Source of the DNA: Sparassis latifolia
Taxonomy: Eukaryota; Basidiomycota; Agaricomycetes; Polyporales; Sparassidaceae
Direction: 5' to 3'
Length of the DNA stretch: 64,000 nt
NCBI GenBank assembly: GCA_018466975.1
Contig: CM031563.1
Coordinates: forward strand, 1,116,001 to 1,180,000
Shown piece by piece: positions 57,892 through 64,000 of this stretch. The notes beneath the pieces were generated by a model. The model was not told where the DNA came from and did no database searches. It saw nothing but the letters and a program-made list of their open reading frames with translations. The position numbers and the translations under genes were made by a program. Position 1 is the first letter of the stretch. The number at the start of each line of letters is the position of its first letter.

Positions 57892-59913
57892 TCAGTCATA
57901 CGCGTCCCGCTCGAGCGCGCCCTGCAGCCAGCGATGGCCCCTGACTTCCGTGATGTCTGCCCTGCGCTCCGGGTCTTTCTCCAAGCAGCGGCCCATGAGC
58001 CCGACCGCAGCACGACTGAGCCGGCCCGCACCCGTCCTCGACGACTCACGGAGGACGATCCGGCCGTCGATCGCGTCCTGTTCGGTGGGGAACGGAGAAT
58101 GACCTGTGAGGAGATAGGAGAGGAGCACGCCAAGCGTCCATATCTCCGCATGCGGGGCACGATATGGCCGCTTGAGGAGGATCTCGGACGCAGCATACGC
58201 AGTAGTTCCGAAGAATAGCGTGTAGTACGGGCGGGGTGCGCAGGGGTCTACGACGACGGCGCTGCCGAAGTCTATTAACTTGACCTGTTGAGTATTGGTG
58301 TCAGAAACCGATAATGAACCGCGCACCAAGGCCCTCCGGCGGAACGGACGCCAAACCTACCTTGAGATCTTGGTCCACGACGAGATTCTCGTCTTTGATA
58401 TCACAGTGAGTAATCCCTTGGCTTTCCAGGTAATATACAGCCTCCACGACCTGCGCGAAGATATATCTGGCTTGATTCTCCGAGAGCCTCTTGTGCTTGC
58501 TCTGCTCGATGCATTCGAAGAGGTCATGTGAAGGGCGGCGCGAGAAATTCGGGCGGACCTGCGGGGCGGGCGGTGGCAAGAAGGGCTGCGTCTCTGTCTT
58601 CTTTACAAGGGGGTTCTCAGGGAGGGAATTCAGCGCGTTGATATACAGAGGATCCGGTCCCGCCGCCGCCGATAAATCGCAGGTGTCGACATTCATGCAG
58701 ACCTGTGGAGGGGTATGCAGGACGGAATCCGTCGTCGATTCGAACGATGCTGATGGTGTCAACGACGGAGTGGAAGATAGAGACGGCACGACAAGCTTCC
58801 CCGGCGCTGTGATCTGTTTGACCTTCTTTTTCTTCCTGGAGACCCACGGGGAACCGTGCAGTTCTTGGACCTGGACACAACGTCAGCGCTTGCGTCATAA
58901 GAGTTCGCAAGACAGATACCAACCAAGTAGAAGTACACGTTATCCTCGAAGAGGTCAAGACACTTGACGATGTTCTCGTGATCGACCAAGCTGAGGATCA
59001 TCACCTCTGTCGGGATCCTGCCAAACATCTCGTCTTGCCACCACGCATGCTCGGGGACTTTATCCTTGATGATGAACTTCACTGCGACCTCGTTTCCGCC
59101 GTGGCGATGGGTCGCGGTCATGACGAAACCATACCCACCGGCACCGAGCTCATCGCTAAGTTGGTACGTCCGCACGAAGAACGGGTTGAGCGTGTGTTCC
59201 GCAGGGAAACGCGGGTTGTACATTCGCCCGCGCATCTCAAAGGTGTCCGCGGATTCATCATCACGAGCGGGTTGGGGTGGGTCAGCGGGAGAGAACAGAA
59301 GGGACGGTACGTCATCCGGGGGGCCGTTTCCGAGGCCCTGTACAGACAGCTCAGGCAGCGGAGGTAGATGGTTGGCTATAGGCGGACCGGCATGATCCGA
59401 GGAGGACGTGAGCACAGGAGCGGTAGTGTCCAATGGCGACCGTGTTGGAGTGAATGGGGAGGCGCCTGGGTCAAGCGTGTGGGTATTGTAACTAGGGGTA
59501 AAATGGCCAAGTTCGAGAGACGCATTCGCCAGGTCTAGCGCATAGGGGGGTGACGAGAAGGCCGGGAAGAAGGTATCCTGTTGCACGTGTGTGAGGGAAT
59601 TAGGAGGAGAGGGACCGAGAAGCGGAGAGAGAGACGGAAGAGAAGACAGAACTGGCGGATTGCGTTCGGGTTTCGCGCCGCCAACGACTGAGTCGAGATT
59701 GGGCGTGTAGGGGTGGAAGATGCCAGGCGAGAAATGCGGGTGGTGGCTCTGGTAGACATCGTAGGGATGGTGGTGCTCGTGTTCAGTGAGGGGAGTGTGG
59801 AGGGGTTCACCGTCGTCGGAAGAGGCGTCGCCCATGTCCATTAGAGGGGAGAGGGAGTCGAAAGACGGGGACAGGCCGGCGAAGAGGGAGGACGGGAGAT
59901 CTGCGGAGGCCAT
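57892..59913 (-). CDS. Ser/Thr protein kinase with long disordered N-terminus
   Basis: Three exons (59913-58924, 58870-58361, 58284-57892), all phase 0, give 630 aa. About 245 residues of Pro/Ser/His-rich sequence precede the kinase domain. Motifs: glycine loop LGAGGYGFV, catalytic Lys in EVAVKFIIKDKV, helix-C Glu in RIPTEVMIL, catalytic loop HCDIKDEN, DFGSAVV, FFGTTAYAASE and WTLGVLLSYLLTGHSPF. A ~110-residue insert between VQELHGSPW and the ECIEQ...ARYIFAQVVEA helix contains a basic KKKKVK stretch. The overall look (IKDEN, DFGS, EILL..PY) is that of CAMK-type PAS-kinase/PSK relatives, which coordinate sugar use and storage; no PAS domain was seen. The HRD arginine is Cys. Confidence 0.85.
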
Positions 59914-60693
59914 GGCTGCACGGGGTGACGCGAGAGGTGCAGGGCGGTGAAAGGGGGAAGAGGGGATGTTGGAATGGAGGCCCGTGCGTATTTATTTCCA
60001 GCGGTGCCGTCGATCACGCGAAGGTGAACAGGACTGCGTCCGCTCCAAGACGTCTCGATCGACAGCACGTATATTGCTTTGGCCAACTCACCTCACACTC
60101 TCACCTACTGTTGCCACGCAATACATATACAGTATGTTGCGAGGCAGAGATGGCCATCTCTATCAGTCAGCGGATGTCTGCAATGGCTGTCGAAGATGCA
60201 CAGTTGCAATCAGTGGTGTTTCCAGCTGCCAGGCGTGCTCACAGTCAGAGACTTCCAAGGGCGTCCGATGGACCTTCCGCATTTGGACAGACTCGGTTCC
60301 CACTGATCATCCCTCACTAGCGCTCACTCGCAGTCACGTAGCACGCGCAATGGGAGTCCCTTCTCAGTGTCCGAACAGAGCAGAATCCTCTACGACTCTG
60401 CGGATGGACAGTCTAAGTTGTATCCAGATCGTCGATACATCGCTAGCACCGATCGCGCGTACACAACAACGGTTCACTTCGGCGACTCCGCTAACGCCCA
60501 CATATAATACACGCCTGAACAATGGCTCAGCGCGCTCCACAGTAAACGATTTAAACGAACGCACCGACGCTACGATACGGCCTCCAGCATTCCGTCAGCT
60601 CCTCCATCTCCTTCGGCGTCAACAGCGCGCCCCTTTCGCGCAGATGCACTGTCAGCGAACCCGAACGCGTTGACAACTGTGATGTGGTACCAC
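59914..60693. promoter_or_regulatory. Kinase upstream region
   Basis: About 0.78 kb between minus-strand genes. The 235-codon plus-strand open frame at 59966-60673 has no domain, a compositionally random look and no good neighbours, so it is not called. The region includes the kinase promoter. Confidence 0.45.
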
Positions 60694-62305
60694 TCACTTA
60701 ATCTTCTTCTTCCCATCCAGGCGACTCTTCATGACGGCTGGAGTAAGCCCCTCCGGCAGCGGCGGCGACGGGGGTTCACCATTCGCGTTCAGGCTGTGCA
60801 GCGTTTTATTGATGGACGGCGTGAACGGCGGGGGCAGCACCGTCGCGCTGTCGTCCGAGTCGTCTCCCTCACTTGCCTTTGCCTTACCTTTCCCGTTCCT
60901 CACGGGCGTCTGCGGGAGAGCGGGGGCTGGAAGCACGGAAGACGCATCTGGCGACAGCGCACGGCTGGCTCCCGTCGTCGACGGAAGAGTTTCTGTGTTG
61001 CCGTTCGCACTCGGGTCCACTTTCTCCGGGCCGTCGGTCTCCTGTTCGTCTTCTTCCGGATTCTTGGGGAGCTTATTCGCCGCGAGAGTGACCGAGTAGG
61101 AGGGTGAATGTAGGAGAGGAACCAGCGCAGGACACCGCGCTGCACCCCAAGGTCGCCTGCACAGCGGTAATACATCAGGATGTTCGGCACGGAGTAATAG
61201 CAATTGTAACTACCTATCGGCAGAATGTCGGGGCGGCGCAGAGAGAACAACGCGAACATGTCAACTGAGAAAGGTGAGATGTGTATCCGAGGGTGACTGG
61301 TCCGCAGTAGACTCACCAGTCCACTGCATACCCGGAAGAAGTGCGTCAGAGCTGGCGTCTTCCTCGTAGTAGATGACACTCACCCTGCCAATGCCGCGCA
61401 CTTCGATGAGTATTCGTGCGAGCTCCTCATCGTCCGCTTCCAACAACTTCTCGGTCGACAAGCGTCCATCGGCGAACCTCGCCGCCAGGTCAAGTACTAG
61501 CACAGATTTTAGAAGTGTTCGCGGTCCCGATATTGTCACCAAATTTCCGCTTACCATATTCGGCCTTCCTGGTGCTTAAACCCGCGCTCTTGAGCGTCAC
61601 AACGTCCATACTGATGACCTGGTGCGCAGAAGGGAACCAAGTAATGTGCCTCGTCGAACCTCAATTGATACACGTCATACAGGAACGACATGCCACATAC
61701 TCGTGCTCCACAGGCTTCTCAGGGAGGGAAGGGTCGAACAACCTGATAAAGCGATGTCTGATAGACCGCGCGGCGCGCCACGAGATCTGTTGGCCTCTGC
61801 GAAAACACTATCAGCACGCGCATCAGCATGCAAGCGCACAGGGCACGGATCTCACAAGATAGAGTCAGCGAGCGTCCTGTACGCATCATCAGCTTGGCAA
61901 ATTCAGACAGTCGGGCCCCGAGTTGAGCACGCACGAGAACGGATCCACCCTCTCGAGATGCTCGAACGGCCTGCACTTGAGGCGCGCAAAGATTTCCGCG
62001 AAACGCCGGTCGGCGGCGATGAGGTGCTGCTTGGCGTCCTCGAAGGAGAACGTGAGCACGGCGGGAACGAAGACCGGCGCATCTCCAACGGCGGGCGGTG
62101 GGGACAGCACAACCGGGGCGCTTGCTGGAGCCGCAGAGAATTCAGCCTTTGACGTGCGAGTCTTTTTTGACGGCGTCTTGGGGGCAGCCGCAGCGAGGGC
62201 CTTCCTCTTCCTTGGTGCTTTCGCCGCGACGGGCACGAGTTCGGGAGTAGCTGCCGCCGCTACCTTTCTAGACGTAGCACCGCTCTGCGCGCGGGTAACG
62301 GGCAT
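60694..62305 (-). CDS. MAG1: DNA-3-methyladenine glycosylase (one frame break)
   Basis: This AlkA/Mag1-type HhH-GPD enzyme excises alkylated purines to start base-excision repair. Eight exons (62305-61935, 61876-61856, 61796-61701, 61649-61555, 61496-61384, 61323-61317, 61264-61214, 61156-60694) give about 405 aa. An Ala/Lys-rich N-terminus with likely NLS (KAPRKRK, PSKKTRT) precedes the catalytic core: CRPFEHLERVDPF, ILGQQISWRAARSI, FPSAHQV, LSTRKAEYVLDLAARFADG, LIEVRGIGRWTVDMFALFSL and GDLGVQRGVLRWF. The HhH motif is RGIGRWTVDMF, where the Asp is catalytic. After RWFLS the frame breaks: LHSPSYSVTLAANKLPK needs one more base at the G-run 61113-61114 (plus strand). The C-terminal ~120 residues are disordered and end in SRLDGKKKIK. 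Confidence 0.92.
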
Positions 62306-62629
62306 GGCACGAGTGTACGAGCGCAAGAGACAGACTCTAAAGAGCATGCAAGGTCAGCGCATGACGGCGATTGCTCGAGTCAGCTCTTACTTTATTTGTG
62401 GGACGTCGGAGTCGGTGCCGCGCGCATTACATGATCGCTGCGCGTCTTGAGACGCGTTGGGCGCTTGCACGATCGCGTCACGCGTCTGAGACCTGCCTAA
62501 TTCAGCCTCGGTGGCACTCTGCCAGGGCCTCTTAACCGCAGCTATCTCTCTCCGTTCTCTCACTCTATTCCCATCCCATCATCACCACAACCGCCACCGC
62601 AGAACCCTACAATTTCTCGATTACTCAGG
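62306..62629. promoter_or_regulatory. Bidirectional promoter, MAG1 / PBI2-like
   Basis: A 324-bp region between divergent starts. Several ACGCGT-like hexamers occur (ACGCGT near 62451 and CACGCGTC near 62478). MCB-type ACGCGT boxes drive G1/S expression in yeasts; relevance here is inferred. Confidence 0.45.
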
Positions 62630-63138
62630 ATGTCCGGAAGTCAGTAATTCTCTGTCCGTTCCGCGCCGGGTGGCCACCGCTGTCGTTGCGGATGTCACCC
62701 TCAACTGCCTGTGAAACCAGTCTGACTCTCTCACTCTCACCAGAATACATCGTCGTCTTCAAAGACCATGTCTCAGATTCAAAGATCAACAACGTCGCCG
62801 CGGATATCACTACCAACGGTGCGTCCGCAATCTCTTCCCAGCATATCCCGACATCTAACGCACAGCAACGTCAGGAGGCGTAGTGGGCAAGAAGTTCGAG
62901 TCGCTGCTGAAGGTGCGTCGCGTCGCTCTACCGTCCTCACTGCGTTCAATGATCGTTTGGCGCGACCCGGTATATATTTGCAGGGTTTCTCCGCTGAGAT
63001 TCCTGAGGGATACTTGACGCAGCTCCAGTCACTCCAGGGCGGCGACATTGACTATATAGGTGCGTCGCCTCCATCCACCTCGTGTCTCTTGCTGACCACT
63101 TTCGTGCAGAGCCGGACGGCCCTGTCCACACCCAGTAA
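62630..63138 (+). CDS. PBI2: Proteinase inhibitor I9-type protein (PBI2-like)
   Basis: Five exons (62630-62639, 62744-62818, 62875-62912, 62984-63059, 63110-63138) encode 75 aa, almost exactly the size of yeast Pbi2. The sequence is a single subtilisin propeptide-like fold: KYIVVFKDHVSDSKINNVAA, a Gly-rich turn, VGKKFESLLKGFSAEIPEGY, LTQLQSLQGGDIDYIEPDGP and VHTQ. Pbi2 inhibits vacuolar proteinase B and, with thioredoxin, assists vacuole fusion. No signal peptide, so it is cytosolic. The gene is built from small exons and is invisible without splicing. Confidence 0.9.
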
Positions 63139-63509
63139 TGTGATATCATATCCGTAGCAGCGTCGACACGTGTACCTGGCAGATCTATACATGTTGTATC
63201 TTGTCTATTAGTATCTTAGCTATTTCTTACTATCCCGCGACTGATTTTCCGATGCACGTTAACAGGTAGGTTTGGGGTGAGTCATTGACTTAATAGAGAA
63301 TGAGGTATCGCGAAAGTATCGCAGTGCACGATGCTCGCAGTCAGACGACATTGATTTCTTCAGCTGGTCCGACAAGATGCTCGCCAAGTCTCGATGTTTC
63401 CGGCCCAGTCATGCACAAGATGCATAGCCAAGTATGACTGTATGAGGTATGTGAGTTGTCGGGACTCTTCTTGTGGTGCGCTGGTTTTTAAGTAATGATG
63501 GTGTGCCAG
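63139..63509. other. Spacer before GH5 fragment
   Basis: About 370 bp. I searched it for the missing N-terminal exons of the mannanase-like gene and found none that translate to GH5 sequence. Confidence 0.45.
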
Positions 63510-64000
63510 GCAGCATACAAGAGCTATGTCTCCGCATTCGTGGGCCTCTTCGTGGACGAGCCGGGCATCCTGGGCTGGGAACTTGCGAACGAGCCGTCCA
63601 CTGGGTATGCAAGTGTTCCATATATTGAGTCGAATAACGGCTGATGCGCGGCGGGCAATGTAGTTTCTTGACAAAAGATTGCACCACGGCGACGAACACG
63701 ACATGGGTAGAGGAGATATTGGCGTACATCAAGTCCATCGATAGCAACCACCTCGTAGGCTGGGCGACGAGGAATCCTACAACTTCCCTGGTGCGACGGA
63801 CTGGCCTTATGCGTATGCATATTCCCTTTCTGCATTTAATGTGGTCGCGGAAATGACCTGTTTGTTAGAGGTGGTGAAGGAATAGACTTTAATGCCAACC
63901 TCCAGGTCTCCACTATTTATTTCGGCACTGCTCATGTGACATTACTCGCAAGGATCGCATGATAACATGATTACGCCGCAGCTGTACCCGGTTAGTGTGT
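63510..64000 (+). pseudogene. GH5 endo-beta-mannanase-like fragment, 5'-truncated, frame break, runs off window
   Basis: Recognisable exons are 63510-63604, 63664-63812, 63869-63935 and 63982-63990, continuing past the edge. They encode [20 protein letters not shown], then [11 protein letters not shown] (the Glu of NEP is the GH5 acid/base), TTWVEEILAYIKSIDSNHLV, NFPGATDWPYA, EGIDFNANLQVSTIYFGTAH and LYP. This matches the middle of fungal GH5_7 mannanases that cut beta-1,4-mannan in plant cell walls. The ~150 residues normally upstream (signal peptide and first barrel strands) are absent between the PBI2-like stop and 63510. The frame also breaks at 63758-63760: NHLVG and GDEESYNFPG are one base out of register. 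It may be a relic, or an intact gene with a missed distant 5' part. Confidence 0.7.

Noticed and set aside
59966..60673. 235-codon plus-strand open frame in the kinase upstream region
   Set aside because: No domain, random-looking composition and position in a promoter region; long frames arise by chance in GC-rich DNA.

Overview
The window reads as nuclear DNA of a filamentous basidiomycete, probably an Agaricomycete. Genes are compact and very intron-rich (most introns are about 30-70 nt). Many branch sites look like CTRAC, genes lie on both strands, and the gene set is a conserved eukaryotic one. No prokaryotic operon, phage, CRISPR array or intact transposon was seen. All exon models were built by hand from splice signals plus protein-family conservation, with no database search.

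Layout, left to right: the 3' end of a Spt23/Mga2-like membrane transcription factor; a REC114-like meiotic gene; AIM24; a small one-TM protein; ILV3 (dihydroxy-acid dehydratase, 26 exons); PEX5; a glutaminase-A-like secreted enzyme with a membrane anchor; ETF-alpha; a split tRNA-Asp; an FAD monooxygenase; RRP12; a glycerol-3-phosphate acyltransferase; a four-TM protein; an MFS transporter; a proline-rich multi-TM protein; a 299-aa unknown; a 1.8-kb gene-free stretch with degenerate repeats; the choline-transporter-like PNS1; a PP2C phosphatase; a W2-domain eIF5-mimic protein; a Zn2Cys6 regulator; a 2.4-kb gene-poor stretch; MND1; a 1027-aa disordered protein; NDUFS7; a Ser/Thr kinase; MAG1; a PBI2-like protease inhibitor; and a 5'-truncated GH5 mannanase-like fragment that runs off the window.

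The genes do not form an obvious pathway cluster. Loose themes are mitochondrial metabolism (ILV3, ETFA, NDUFS7, AIM24), lipid and membrane functions (Spt23/Mga2-like, acyltransferase, PNS1) and meiotic recombination (REC114-like and MND1, 47 kb apart).

The strongest cross-cutting observations are structural. (1) Six genes, plus a less certain seventh, need a one-base correction at or next to a short homopolymer to restore an otherwise conserved frame; this points to sequencing or assembly error more than to mass pseudogenisation. (2) Five introns appear to use GC donors. (3) Several exons are 7-16 nt long, including a 7-nt exon in the MAG1 helix-hairpin-helix core and a MND1 first exon whose only coding content is the ATG. 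I found no convincing undescribed biological system; the unknown proteins are listed as leads.
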